Source: Rubricoccus sp963708165 (lineage in GTDB: Bacteria > Bacteroidota > Rhodothermia > Rhodothermales > Rubricoccaceae). From it: DNA of 64,000 nt. The stretch lies in contig OY970187.1 of NCBI GenBank assembly GCA_963708165.1, positions 3,410,001-3,474,000 of the forward strand, given 5' to 3'. A model generated the notes under the pieces. It was given only the letters and a program-made list of their open reading frames with translations. It ran no database searches and had not been told where the DNA came from. The position numbers and the translations under genes are program-made. Below, piece by piece: positions 46,013 through 54,927 of the stretch (position 1 is its first letter; each line of letters starts with the position of its first letter).

Positions 46013-46444
46013 ATGGCAGCTGAGATCGCAACCGCTTTTGCCAGCATCAAGGCCGCAGCCACAATTGCACGAGGTATGAACAGCCTCAATAATCGGACGG
46101 AGGTGAACCAGGCTGTTATAGACATTCAGCAGCACTTGCTCGATACTCAGCAGACGGTAGCTCTGCTTCAAGATCAGATTGAGGAGTACAAGGGCAAAAT
46201 CCGGGAGTTGGAGAGCTTCAGTCCAGAGCGATTCGTGTTGGCCCCTTTGGTTCATGATGGTCATAGGTACAGCGGTCGCCAGGCTTATCAGGAGGCGGCC
46301 ACAGGAGCCTTCTTTTGTCCGGGTTGCTTCGCCAACAAAACGCTCACGCCTGTTCAGTTCGGCTCGGACGGGACCTGGGTTCAGGGTTGCAAGACCTGCT
46401 CTACAAACTTGGGTTGGTCAGATGACCACCGTGTCAGTGTATAG
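46013..46444 (+). CDS. Zinc-ribbon protein of foreign character
   Basis: 143 residues from the ATG at 46013. N-terminal helical part with Q/E-rich coiled coil (VNQAVIDIQQHLLDTQQTVALLQDQIEEYKGKIRELES), then a C-terminal zinc ribbon FFCPGCF...GCKTCSTN (C-x2-C, C-x2-C). Lower GC than the surroundings and no copy of the 10-bp repeat from about 45910 to 46530, in contrast to flanking DNA. Similar small proteins occur in prophages and islands. Function unknown; probably acquired. Confidence 0.7.
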   Translation: MAAEIATAFASIKAAATIARGMNSLNNRTEVNQAVIDIQQHLLDTQQTVALLQDQIEEYKGKIRELESFSPERFVLAPLVHDGHRYSGRQAYQEAATGAFFCPGCFANKTLTPVQFGSDGTWVQGCKTCSTNLGWSDDHRVSV

Positions 46445-46574
46445 CCTGCGCCCGGGCGCGCTAACCGGTCGCTGCAATCCTACCGCGGACACGTCCGCAG
46501 TCGTCTCGCCTCCACAACGCGCCGACCATCGTCAGAGGCCTCTGGCGAACCCGCCCTCCTCTGGCGCCAGAGGT

Positions 46575-48056
46575 TCAGCCCTTGCGCCGCTTGACGAGCC
46601 CCGCGAGCGTCGCGATGGGATCGCGCCAGGCCGGGTCCCGCGCCTCTCGCGCGACGAGGTAGGCGCCGAGCACGCCCACGACCGCGTTGGCGGCCCACAT
46701 GCCGAGCCACGGCGGGAGCAGCCCGCGGTCGGCGAGCTTCTCGCCCTGCACGAGCGAGATCCAATAGAAGAGAAAGATGAACACGGCCAGCGTGGCGATC
46801 ACGCCCACGCCCGCGCGCGGGATCGCGAGGCCGAGCGGCACGCCGACGAGCACGAACACGAGGCAGGCCAGCGCGATCGAGTTCTTTTTGTACACCTCCA
46901 CGCGGTAGCGGTCGGCGCGCTGCTGCTCCCACTGGCTAGACGACGCTGCCGCCTCGGCGGTGCTGCGCACCGACCTCGCGCGATCCTGCGCCAGAGAAAG
47001 CACCGTGCGTGCCGTGCGAGCATCCAGCCCCGCGAGCAGCGTGCGCGTCTCGCCAGAGGCCGCCTCTGGCGCGTTCTCCCCCGGTAGCTCGTACGGGTCT
47101 TGGAGCGCATACGCCTCTGGCGGGACGTTTGGCTGAAACGCGATCGGCGCGAGATCCGACGTGTCGGCCGCTACCAGAGGCCGACCCAGGCGCAGGGCGG
47201 CTGCGCGGGCGGTGTCGGCGCGGGCTCCAACCTGCGCGTCCAATGAGTCGATCACGGCCATCATCTCGCTCGTGAGCATCGTGCGGTCGGAGCGGGCGCC
47301 AGAGGCCTCGTCGCGACGCTCGAAGCCCAGCGAGCCCAGGTCGAAGGCCACGCGGTGGCGCGCAAACGCGAGGCGTTCGTAGCGGTCGCCGCCTCCGCCG
47401 CGCTTGGCGTGAGCCTGGCCGTTTTCCAGAAGGAGCGTGAGGCGCTGCCCGCCGTACTCGCGTTGGATCGTCGCGCGCTCGGCCGCGAGGACAGTTTGCC
47501 CGCCGCCAGAGGTGCGGCCCTCGACGACCGTCACGCCCACCAGCACGCCGTTGGAATCCGGCGGGATGGCGTCGGCGCGGATCGCGTAGCCGTCCACGCC
47601 GGTGTAGAACACGCCGGGCTCCAGCGCGAACGCCGGGCGCGAGGTGCTGATGTCGCGCCAGAGGGCGTTCATGCGGTAGTTGGCCTCGGGGAGCAGGATG
47701 TTGTTGAACACGCCCATGCCGAGCACCAAGAAGACGCCCACGAGCGCCGCGGGCCACGCGAGACGCCAGAGCGGCACGCCAGAGCTCTTGACCACCAGAT
47801 AGGCGCGGCTCTCTGCCAGCCTCCCAAACGCCGCAAGCTGAGCGATAAGCCACGCCATCGGCACCGCCAGCGTCACCATGTACGCCAGGCTGTACGCCAC
47901 CAACTCTGCCATCGCGCCCAGCGGCAAGCCGCGTCCCACCAACTCCGGCAGCCACTTGATGAGAAACTGCATCAGCAGCAAAAACATCAGCGTGAGGAAC
48001 GCTGCGAAGAACGGCAGCGGCAGCGCGCGGAGAATGGCCCAGTGCAGGCGTTTCAC
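46575..48056 (-). CDS. LptF/LptG-type permease (YjgP/YjgQ family)
   Basis: 493 residues from a GTG at 48056; an ATG at 48101 adds 15 residues encoded by the 18-bp palindrome and is less likely. Six membrane segments in the 3+3 layout: N-terminal PFFAAFLTLMFLLLMQFLIKWLPEL, LAYMVTLAVPMAWLIAQLAAFGRLAESRAY, LAWPAALVGVFLVLGMGVFNNILLPEANYRM; C-terminal KKNSIALACLVFVLVGVPLGLAIPRAGVG, VFIFLFYWISLVQGEKLADRG, MWAANAVVGVLGAYL. The periplasmic domain between is long (about 230 residues). LPS export permease; which of LptF or LptG cannot be decided. Confidence 0.92.
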   Translation of the reverse strand: MKRLHWAILRALPLPFFAAFLTLMFLLLMQFLIKWLPELVGRGLPLGAMAELVAYSLAYMVTLAVPMAWLIAQLAAFGRLAESRAYLVVKSSGVPLWRLAWPAALVGVFLVLGMGVFNNILLPEANYRMNALWRDISTSRPAFALEPGVFYTGVDGYAIRADAIPPDSNGVLVGVTVVEGRTSGGGQTVLAAERATIQREYGGQRLTLLLENGQAHAKRGGGGDRYERLAFARHRVAFDLGSLGFERRDEASGARSDRTMLTSEMMAVIDSLDAQVGARADTARAAALRLGRPLVAADTSDLAPIAFQPNVPPEAYALQDPYELPGENAPEAASGETRTLLAGLDARTARTVLSLAQDRARSVRSTAEAAASSSQWEQQRADRYRVEVYKKNSIALACLVFVLVGVPLGLAIPRAGVGVIATLAVFIFLFYWISLVQGEKLADRGLLPPWLGMWAANAVVGVLGAYLVAREARDPAWRDPIATLAGLVKRRKG

Positions 48057-48131
48057 GAGAGGGAGCGGGGGAGAGGCCTCTGGCGCCAGAGGCCACGTCA
48101 AACTCGCGACGGTGTCAAGCGGGCGCCGCGA

Positions 48132-49250
48132 CTAAGGCACGAACGTCTGGACCGGACTCGTGCGCGTGCGTGTGCGCGAGACGGCGAGGTCTGGAAACGC
48201 GTCGCTCAGGTGATCTGCGAGCAGCCGCTCCGTTACCCACTCGGTCTCGTAGTGCCCGGCGTCGATGAGCGCGATGCGCGAGCGGCCTCTGGCGCCGAAC
48301 GGCTCAAAAAAGCGGTGGTAGGTGATGTCGCCGGTGACGTAGGCGTCTGCGCCCGCACCTAGGGCGGCCTTGAAGAAGCTCATGCCGGAGCCGCCGCAGA
48401 CGGCCACGCGCGAGATCACGGCCTCTGGCGACGCGCTGTAGCGGAGCACCTCGGCCTCGGTGCCGCGGGCGACGCGCGCCAGAAACGCGCCCAACGCCAG
48501 AGGCTCGGGAAGCATACCGACCGCGCCATAGCCGATCGTGCGCGAGCGCTGCTCGACTGCGTACACGTCGTAGGCGACTTCTTCGTACGGGTGCGCCGCC
48601 TGCATCGCGCCGACGACAGCGCTCAGATTCCACCGCTCGACCAGCACTTCGATCCGGTCCTCGGGCTCGGTGTGAATTTCGCCTCTCGCGCCGACGTGCG
48701 GCGTCGCGCCCTCGGTCGCTCGAAAGCGGCCCTCGCCAGAGGCGCTAAACGAGCAGTCGCGGTACGCGCCGATCTGGCCTGCGCCCGCGGCGGTCATCGC
48801 GTCGCGGACGCCAGAGGCATGCGTTTGAGGCGCGAAGACGACCAACTTGCGCAGGTGCCCAGCCTCTGGCGCGAGCGTGGTCACGTCTTCCAGGCCGAGA
48901 AGAGCGGCGAGCGCGAACGAGACGCCGCCGTGCTGTGCGTCCAAATTGGTGTGCGCGGCTGCGAACGCGATGTTCTCCTGCGCCAGCCGGAACGCGAGCG
49001 CCGGGACAAACGCGTCGGGCACCAGCGTCTTGAGCGGCTTGAAGATCAGCGGGTGATGCGTCACGATCATCTCGGCGCCAGAGGCGACCGCCTCGTCGAT
49101 GACCTCTGGCGTCAGGTCCAGCGCCGTGATCACGCGCGTGACCTCGCGCGATGGGTCGCCGACCTGCAGGCCCACGTTGTCCCAGTCGGCGCTCTGGGCC
49201 TCTGGCGCCCAGCGGTCGAGGGCGGCGGCGATATCGGCGGCGGTAGTCAT
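48132..49250 (-). CDS. Nif3-like dinuclear metal centre protein
   Basis: 372 residues. Metal ligands: His pair in MIVTHHPLIF, Asp in AHTNLDAQHGG, and the C-terminal HYETEW. The middle insertion domain (about 130-235) with the YRDCSFSASGEGRF motif corresponds to the usual PII-like (YqfO) insertion. It may act as GTP cyclohydrolase I type 2, as annotated for homologues; the true activity is unsettled. Lies 27 bases after the MFS gene. Confidence 0.93.
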   Translation of the reverse strand: MTTAADIAAALDRWAPEAQSADWDNVGLQVGDPSREVTRVITALDLTPEVIDEAVASGAEMIVTHHPLIFKPLKTLVPDAFVPALAFRLAQENIAFAAAHTNLDAQHGGVSFALAALLGLEDVTTLAPEAGHLRKLVVFAPQTHASGVRDAMTAAGAGQIGAYRDCSFSASGEGRFRATEGATPHVGARGEIHTEPEDRIEVLVERWNLSAVVGAMQAAHPYEEVAYDVYAVEQRSRTIGYGAVGMLPEPLALGAFLARVARGTEAEVLRYSASPEAVISRVAVCGGSGMSFFKAALGAGADAYVTGDITYHRFFEPFGARGRSRIALIDAGHYETEWVTERLLADHLSDAFPDLAVSRTRTRTSPVQTFVP

Positions 49251-49277
49251 GTGTTCAGCGCCAGAGGCCTCTGGCGG

Positions 49278-50591
49278 CTAGAGGGGAGCCGGAGCACCCG
49301 GCGCGCGGGAGGCGACGCGGAGAGCCGCGCCTTCCTTTTCGTCCACGCGGGTGAGGAAGATCGCGCCGAGCGCGAAGAGGCCGAGCACGGCCGCGATGCC
49401 TGCGCGCGGCGTTCCGAAGGCGGCGGTCAGCACACCGAAGAGAACGGGGCCGATGAACGCCGTCGCCTTGCCGGAAAAGGCGAAGAAGCCGTAGAACTCC
49501 GTCTCCTTGTCGTGCGGCACGAAGCGGCCCAGCAGCGAGCGGCTGGCCGCCTGGTTGGGGCCACTGGCGATGCCGATCAGCACGCCTGCGCCCCACAGCC
49601 ACGCCCGGCTCGGCCCGAGAACGGCGATGAGCGTCGCGAGGCAGAGGATGCCGAGCGAAATGAAAATGGTCGCCTTGCCGCCGATCTTGTCGTCCACGAA
49701 GCCGAAGCCGAACGCGCCGATGCCCGCGGCCACGTTGAGCACGATGCCGAAGAGCAGGATGTCGCTCTCGCTAAAGCCGTAGGCCGTCGCGGCGAAGATG
49801 CCGCCCATCGCGAAGACCGTCACCAGGCCGTCGTTGTAGAAGAGCCGCGCGAGGAGCAAGCGGATCACCTGCTTGTATTTCCGAATCTCTCGAAACGTGC
49901 TGCCCAGTTCGCGGAACGTGCTTGCGATAAGTCCACGCTCGCCCGCTACCGCCTCGGCTTTGGGCTCGCGCAGGTAGAGAAACGCCGGGATGGAGAAGAG
50001 CGCGAACCAACCAGCGACCAGGAGATTCGTCACGCGCACGTGCTCGCCGGTGGCCTTGTCGAGTCCGAAGGGCGGCGTCTCAGGCATGACGAGCACGAGC
50101 GCGAGCGCCATGCAGAGCAGTCCTCCGGCGTAGCCCAGCGCCCATGCCCAGCCAGAAATGCGGCCGATCTTGTCCTCTGGCGCGATCTCAGGCAGAAAGG
50201 CGTTGTAAAACACCTGCCCGACCTCGAAGGCGATGTTGGCGATCACGACGAGCACAATCGCCATCAACACATCGCCGCGCTGGGGGAAAAACAGCAGCGT
50301 CGTCGCCGCGACGCAGATCACCGTCGTGATGAGCAGCGCGCGTTTGCGCGTCCCGGTTCGGTCGGCCATCGCGCCGAGAACGGGGGAGAGGAGCGCCACC
50401 AGAATGGCGGTCGGCGCGACGACACCTAGTGACCACAGCGTCGTGCCGGTCGTCTCGTCGGGCGCGATGCCTTTGACGAAGAACGTCGCGTAGATGAACG
50501 TGATGACGAGCGTCGTGAACGCCGAGTTGGCGAAGTCGTAGAGCGCCCAGGAGCGGATCTGGGCGGTCTGCGAGGCGGGAGGACGGGCCAT
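49278..50591 (-). CDS. MFS transporter of the UMF1/Atg22 family
   Basis: 437 residues, 12 predicted membrane segments. N-terminal SWALYDFANSAFTTLVITFIYATFF is diagnostic of the UMF1 family. ALLSPVLGAMADRTGTRKR contains the MFS motif A, and ISGWAWALGYAGGLLCMALAL and ASGPNQAASRSLLGRFVP are typical. Substrate unknown (amino acid or drug export suggested for relatives). Confidence 0.92.
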   Translation of the reverse strand: MARPPASQTAQIRSWALYDFANSAFTTLVITFIYATFFVKGIAPDETTGTTLWSLGVVAPTAILVALLSPVLGAMADRTGTRKRALLITTVICVAATTLLFFPQRGDVLMAIVLVVIANIAFEVGQVFYNAFLPEIAPEDKIGRISGWAWALGYAGGLLCMALALVLVMPETPPFGLDKATGEHVRVTNLLVAGWFALFSIPAFLYLREPKAEAVAGERGLIASTFRELGSTFREIRKYKQVIRLLLARLFYNDGLVTVFAMGGIFAATAYGFSESDILLFGIVLNVAAGIGAFGFGFVDDKIGGKATIFISLGILCLATLIAVLGPSRAWLWGAGVLIGIASGPNQAASRSLLGRFVPHDKETEFYGFFAFSGKATAFIGPVLFGVLTAAFGTPRAGIAAVLGLFALGAIFLTRVDEKEGAALRVASRAPGAPAPL

Positions 50592-50649
50592 CGGCGCGGG
50601 GAAGTGGAGCGCGAATCTAGCGCCAGAGGCGGCTTTATCTTGGGCGCGC

Positions 50650-50723
<74 letters not shown>

Positions 50724-50800
50724 CATCGCGCCAGAGGCTCCGCCCAACGCCTCTGGCGAATGCCGCCGCGCCCGCACCCGTAGCCTCTGGCGCCCCGCCG

Positions 50801-51802
50801 ATGATCGACTTCGACGTTCCCGACTACGTGCCGCCGCGCGGCCTCCGAGGCGGCCATCGGCAGACCGTCGTGCCCTCGTTTTTCCGCGAGGTGAGCGGCG
50901 TCCGCTACCGCCGCCAGAGGCTGGAACTGGACGACGGCGACTTTCTGGACCTGGACGTGCTCCCGGCCTCTGGCATGACAACACACAGAGCCTCTGGCGC
51001 CGGAGGCTCGACTCGCGCTGTCCTGATCGCGCATGGGCTGGAGGGGACGTCGGAGCGGCCGTACGTGCGCGGCATGTCCAAGGCGTTTGCGCGGCGCGGG
51101 TGGGATGCTGTCGCGTGGAACCACCGGGGCTGCTCGGGCGAGCCCAACCGGCTCGCGCGGGCCTACCACAGCGGCACGACCGAGGACCTCGCGGCAGTCG
51201 TCGACTGGGCGCTCGCCAGAGGCTACCGCTCGCTCGTGCTCGTGGGCTTCAGCTTGGGCGGCAACGTGACGCTCAAGTACGTGGGCGACAAAGCCAAAAA
51301 CATCGCGCCTGAGGTTGCGTGCGCCGTCGGGATCTCCGTCCCCGTCGATCTTGCGGGATCTGCCCAGACGATGAAGGCCATCGACCGGCGACCGTACATG
51401 CGCCGCTTTATCGGGTCGCTGGCACGCAAAGCAGAGGAGAAAGCCTCGCGGTTCGAGACCGCCCCAGACCCGTCGCCCATTCGCGCGATGCGCTCGTTTG
51501 CCGAGTTCGACGCGCACGTGACGGCGCCGCTGCACGGCTTTGACTCGGCCGAGGATTACTGGGCGCGCTCGTCGGCGCTTCGGGTTCTCGAACAGGTCGC
51601 TGTCCCGACGCTTCTTCTCAACGCGCGCAACGATCCGTTTCTGGCGCCGACGTGCTTCCCCGAGGACATCGCGAACCCGCTCTTCCGGCTCGTCGCGCCG
51701 GAGGCAGGCGGGCACTGCGGGTGGCCGCAGCGGCCTCTGGCGGGCGAGTTGTGGAGCGAGACGGTGACGACGCGCTGGGTGGAGGCCTGCACCCGCAGCT
51801 AA
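50801..51802 (+). CDS. YheT-family alpha/beta hydrolase
   Basis: 333 residues. PPRGLRGGHRQTVVPSFFR at the N-terminus, oxyanion region HGLEGTSERPYVRG, WNHRGCSGEPNRLARAYHSGTTED and nucleophile Ser in LVGFSLGGNVTLKY are typical of the YheT/ABHD1-3 family. Late Asp in NARNDPF and His in AGGHCGW complete the triad. Probable lipid or ester hydrolase. Residues about 50-65 (PASGMTTHRASGAGGST) look like a repeat-encoded insertion. Confidence 0.92.
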   Translation: MIDFDVPDYVPPRGLRGGHRQTVVPSFFREVSGVRYRRQRLELDDGDFLDLDVLPASGMTTHRASGAGGSTRAVLIAHGLEGTSERPYVRGMSKAFARRGWDAVAWNHRGCSGEPNRLARAYHSGTTEDLAAVVDWALARGYRSLVLVGFSLGGNVTLKYVGDKAKNIAPEVACAVGISVPVDLAGSAQTMKAIDRRPYMRRFIGSLARKAEEKASRFETAPDPSPIRAMRSFAEFDAHVTAPLHGFDSAEDYWARSSALRVLEQVAVPTLLLNARNDPFLAPTCFPEDIANPLFRLVAPEAGGHCGWPQRPLAGELWSETVTTRWVEACTRS

Positions 51803-51842
51803 ACCGCCGCCTCTGGCGTCAGACCTCGGTCTTCGCCAGAGG

Positions 51843-52616
51843 CTACGCCTCGCGCTCTCGGGCCAGGAGGTCGGCGCCGCCCTCGACGGCGCAGAGCAGG
51901 AGCCAGCGGCGCAAGAGGTCGTCGGCGTGGGGTGACGGGCGGAGGGCGTCGACGGTGGCTTGGAAAACGGCGTCGTCGGCCATTTCCGGATAATGGGCGC
52001 GGTAGGCGACGAGCCTCTGGCGTTCGGTTTCCTCGTCCAGTTCGGTGTGGAACTGCGTGCCGTAGATGGGCAGGCCGTCCATGCGGAAAGCCTGAAACGG
52101 AGACACGTCGTTGGTGGCGAGTTCGGTCGCGCCAGAGGGCGGAACGCTGACGCGGTCGTGGTGGCCCATCTGCGTCGCGAAGCGCGCGGGCAACGTGCCG
52201 AACAGTGGGTCGGACGCGCCCTCGTCGGTGAGCCGCACTTCGACGGTGCCCATCTCGGCGCGCTCCGGGTCGTTGATGACGGTCCCGCCAAACGCTCGCG
52301 CGACGAACTGGTGGCCCCAGCACGCGCCGAACAGCGGAAGCTCGCGGTCTGCGCTCGCGTGGCAGAGGTCGATGAGGTCCTGCGTCCACCGGTACGTCTC
52401 GGTCACCGAGTAGGCACCTGCGCCGCCGATCATCCACGCGTCCACATCGTCCAGCAGCGACGGCGCCAGAGGCTCGGTCAGCGCGTTGGTGATGAGCAAC
52501 TGGTCCGGCCGGAGCTTGGCGCGGGTGCAGAAGCTGGTCTGCTCCTCGGCGATCACGTCGGGCTTGTCGCGGATCTGGATCAGGCGGACGCGGAGACGGT
52601 CGGGGCTGGAAGCCAT
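51843..52616 (-). CDS. Class I glutamine amidotransferase-like protein
   Basis: 257 residues from the ATG at 52616. Nucleophile Cys99 in PLFGACWGHQFVARAFGG, His/Glu in IYGTQFHTELDEE. GMP-synthase-type GATase fold acting alone; the amide acceptor is unknown. Ends with a C-terminal helix region WLLLCAVEGGADLLARERE. Confidence 0.9.
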   Translation of the reverse strand: MASSPDRLRVRLIQIRDKPDVIAEEQTSFCTRAKLRPDQLLITNALTEPLAPSLLDDVDAWMIGGAGAYSVTETYRWTQDLIDLCHASADRELPLFGACWGHQFVARAFGGTVINDPERAEMGTVEVRLTDEGASDPLFGTLPARFATQMGHHDRVSVPPSGATELATNDVSPFQAFRMDGLPIYGTQFHTELDEETERQRLVAYRAHYPEMADDAVFQATVDALRPSPHADDLLRRWLLLCAVEGGADLLAREREA

Positions 52617-52872
52617 AGGCGGGCGAAACGGTGCGCGGGATCGGCGGTTGACGCCGCCCACCCCTCCGCCGATCCCTCATGCCGCTCCTCTCCGTCCGCG
52701 ATGCGGGGCGCCGCCTGCCCGACCGGTGGCTGTGGCGCGGCCTGAGCTTCGAGGGAGCCTCTGGCGCCGATCCTGGTTCGATCACACATGCGACCTCTGG
52801 CGCGAAGACATTGTAAACGGGGAATCACCGCCAGAGGCCGGGCGTTGGTGCGGAAACCAACTCCAAACGATC

Positions 52873-53406
52873 ATGGCGATGACTCAAACAGCGACCCTCG
52901 GCGGCGGATGTTTTTGGTGCACCGAGGCCGTCCTCGAAAAGCTCCGCGGCGTGCACAGCGTGACCAGCGGCTACGCAGGCGGCAAGGTACCCAACCCGAC
53001 CTACCGCGAAATCTGCTCGGGCCTGACCGGTCACGCCGAAGTCGTCCGCATCGAGTTCGACCCGGAGGTGATCTCCTACGCCGACCTCCTGCGCGTCTTC
53101 TTCGCCACGCACGACCCGACGACGCTCAACCAGCAGGGCGCTGACCGCGGCACGCAGTACCGCTCGACGATCATGTACGACAGCGATGCGCAGCGCGAAA
53201 CCGCTCTCGCGGTGATGGAAGAGCTGAAAAACACCTTCGACCGGCCCATCGTGACCGAAGTGGTGGAGGAGCCGACGTTCTACCCGGCAGAGGCCTACCA
53301 CCAGGAGTACTACCGCAGCAACCCAGGCCAGCCGTACTGCCAGGCGGTGATCGCGCCCAAAGTCGCGAAGCTGCGCGCGCACTACCTCGACAAGCTCGCG
53401 GCGTAA
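52873..53406 (+). CDS. msrA: Peptide methionine (S)-S-oxide reductase
   Basis: 177 residues from the ATG at 52873. Catalytic Cys13 in GGGCFWCTEAVLE, GYAGGKVPNPTYREICSGLTGHAEVV, and YRSTIMYD. The C-terminus contains a single further Cys (GQPYCQAVIAPKV), the likely resolving residue. Repairs oxidised methionine. Intact. Confidence 0.96.
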   Translation: MAMTQTATLGGGCFWCTEAVLEKLRGVHSVTSGYAGGKVPNPTYREICSGLTGHAEVVRIEFDPEVISYADLLRVFFATHDPTTLNQQGADRGTQYRSTIMYDSDAQRETALAVMEELKNTFDRPIVTEVVEEPTFYPAEAYHQEYYRSNPGQPYCQAVIAPKVAKLRAHYLDKLAA

Positions 53407-53439
53407 GTTGCGCCGTTCTGCCAACTACCGCCAGAGGCT

Positions 53440-53799
53440 CTACCCGGCCTCTGGCGGCTTGGGTTCATGCCACTCGGTCGGCATCGGGCCGAGGCCGGGG
53501 AGGTACTGTTCCTCGCGCTCGGCGAAGGGATCGTCGCCAGAGGCGTGGAGGGAATCCTGGAGCTTGGCCGAGAGGTCGCGGTCGTCGCCGTGCTCGGAAC
53601 GTGCGCGCGCGCGGTCGCGGAGCGAGGTCATGCGCGCCTCGTCGTCCACGCTGTCTGAGAACAGGATGCGGAGCTTGGGGGCGAAGACCTGATACCCGAA
53701 AATGGCAAGACTCAGTCCTGCAAGTGCTTTAATGACGGTAATCAACCATGCGCCGGGCGCGCCGTGATCAGGAAGCGAGAGGATGGTGTCCGGGTTCAC
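53440..53799 (-). CDS. Small single-pass membrane protein
   Basis: 119 residues; one helix (AWLITVIKALAGLSLAIFGYQVF, about 17-40) followed by a charged cytoplasmic tail rich in Arg/Glu/Asp. Ends in KPPEAG from a repeat copy. No family recognised. Confidence 0.55.
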   Translation of the reverse strand: MNPDTILSLPDHGAPGAWLITVIKALAGLSLAIFGYQVFAPKLRILFSDSVDDEARMTSLRDRARARSEHGDDRDLSAKLQDSLHASGDDPFAEREEQYLPGLGPMPTEWHEPKPPEAG

Positions 53800-53880
53800 G
53801 AGAGCGATGGGGAAGGCGCCATGAGGTATCGGCCGTCTGCTTGCAGACCTAAAGGCGCGTTGGCCTGCCTCTGGCGATGC

Positions 53881-54423
53881 TCAGTCCGCCAGAGGCGCTC
53901 TGTGCTCGGGGTCGAGCAGCTGCCCCCACGAGTCGCTGTACGGATGCACGAGCGCCTCGTCGCCTCTGGCGCCCGCCAGAGGCCGCCCTTCGTTTGCCCA
54001 GCGGAAGATGGAGCCCTGCAAGTTGTAGACGCCCCTCGCGCCCGCATCGCGCAGCCGATCCACGAGCCCCGCCGAGCGGTAGCCGACCGAGCAGTACACG
54101 ACGACATCGCGGCCCTCGGGAATCGCGGCGAGCGCTGCGGCGAGCGTTTCGCCTCTGGCGTCCGGGTCGATGCGCTGTGCGCCAGGGATGTGGCTGAGGA
54201 TGTACTCGTCTGGCTCGCGCGCGTCCAAAAGGAGGGGAGCCGTGGAGGAGTCAGCAAGTGCCAGCGCGAGCGCGTCCGTGGTGACGACAGGTACGCCCGG
54301 AAACTGGTTGCGGACCGCTGCTTCGACGGCGGTGAGCGCGCCCGCGCGTCCGCGCCAGAGGAACAGCGCGACGGCGCCTGTGGCGACGAGTGCGAGTCCG
54401 ATCAGGAGGCGGCGGCGGGTCAT
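53881..54423 (-). CDS. Membrane-anchored rhodanese-domain protein
   Basis: 180 residues from the ATG at 54423. N-terminal anchor RRLLIGLALVATGAVALFLW, then a rhodanese domain LLLDAREPDEYILSHIPGAQRI with active Cys111 in VVYCSVGYRSAGL. Periplasmic sulfur transfer or binding role inferred. Confidence 0.9.
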   Translation of the reverse strand: MTRRRLLIGLALVATGAVALFLWRGRAGALTAVEAAVRNQFPGVPVVTTDALALALADSSTAPLLLDAREPDEYILSHIPGAQRIDPDARGETLAAALAAIPEGRDVVVYCSVGYRSAGLVDRLRDAGARGVYNLQGSIFRWANEGRPLAGARGDEALVHPYSDSWGQLLDPEHRAPLAD

Positions 54424-54506
54424 GAGCGTAGGCTGAAACGTAGGTCGCGCGTTTTTGCCGGAGGCCTCTGGTGGGTAGTTCGCCTCTGGCGGAGGCCCTG
54501 GACGCA

Positions 54507-54541
54507 GAAAACCCTCGCGACGCTGATGCATCGCGAGGGTT
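54507..54541 (-). terminator. Intrinsic terminator of tRNA-Asn
   Basis: Minus strand: stem AACCCTCGCGA / TCGCGAGGGTT around a 10-base loop, then TTT. It starts on the CCA end of the tRNA. Confidence 0.85.
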
Positions 54542-54615
54542 GGCGCCCCGAGCAGGATTTGAACCTGCGACCGTCCGATTAACAGTCGGATGCTCTACCG
54601 CTGAGCTATCGAGGC
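54541..54615 (-). tRNA. tRNA-Asn (anticodon GTT)
   Basis: Minus strand: acceptor GCCTCGA/TCGGGGC (one T-G pair), D arm GCTCAGCGGTAGAGC, anticodon stem-loop TCCGA-CTGTTAA-TCGGA, T arm GCAGG-TTCAAAT-CCTGC, discriminator G and an encoded CCA (54541-54543). Confidence 0.97.
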
Positions 54616-54802
54616 GGGTCTTCCGAGAAGCGCGGTGGCCTCTGGCGGAAGCGTGAAACTACGGGCGCATCGGGAGCCTGAACAAGACGCCCACTCATTC
54701 ATCTGTGTGCGGACGTCTCTTTTCACCGGCCGTTCGCGCCAGAGGCCGCCGTTCATGGCGCGAGGCGGCGCCAGAGGCCTCTGGCGGAGGCTTTACACGC
54801 GC

Positions 54803-54835
54803 AAACCCCTCGCGACGCGGGTGCATCGCGAGGGG
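54803..54835 (-). terminator. Second tRNA-type terminator, duplicate of the tRNA-Asn one
   Basis: Minus strand: stem CCCCTCGCGA / TCGCGAGGGG, 10-base loop, then TTT. Nearly the same as 54507-54541 and in the same context, including a GCCTCTGGCGGAGGC repeat copy on its far side. Confidence 0.8.
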
Positions 54836-54890
54836 CAGCGTCCCGAGCAGGAGTCGAACCTGCGACCGTCTTGATTCGCAGCCGGGTGCT
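54836..54890 (-). pseudogene. 3' half of a tRNA gene (remnant)
   Basis: Minus strand keeps a tRNA T arm (GCAGG-TTCGACT-CCTGC) and acceptor 3' strand TCGGGAC plus an anticodon loop-like CTGCGAA (would read GCG, Arg) with the 3' stem TCAAG. The 5' stem strand (CCCGG), D arm and acceptor 5' strand do not match. The sequence from the T arm to the terminator parallels tRNA-Asn 300 bases away. Not expected to be functional. Confidence 0.75.
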
Positions 54891-54927
54891 GGCGCAGGCG
54901 AGAGGCCCGGTGCGGCCTCTGGCGCGT

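Noticed and set aside
54836..54890. Functional tRNA-Arg (GCG)
   Set aside because: The anticodon stem does not pair, and no D arm or acceptor 5' strand is present upstream.
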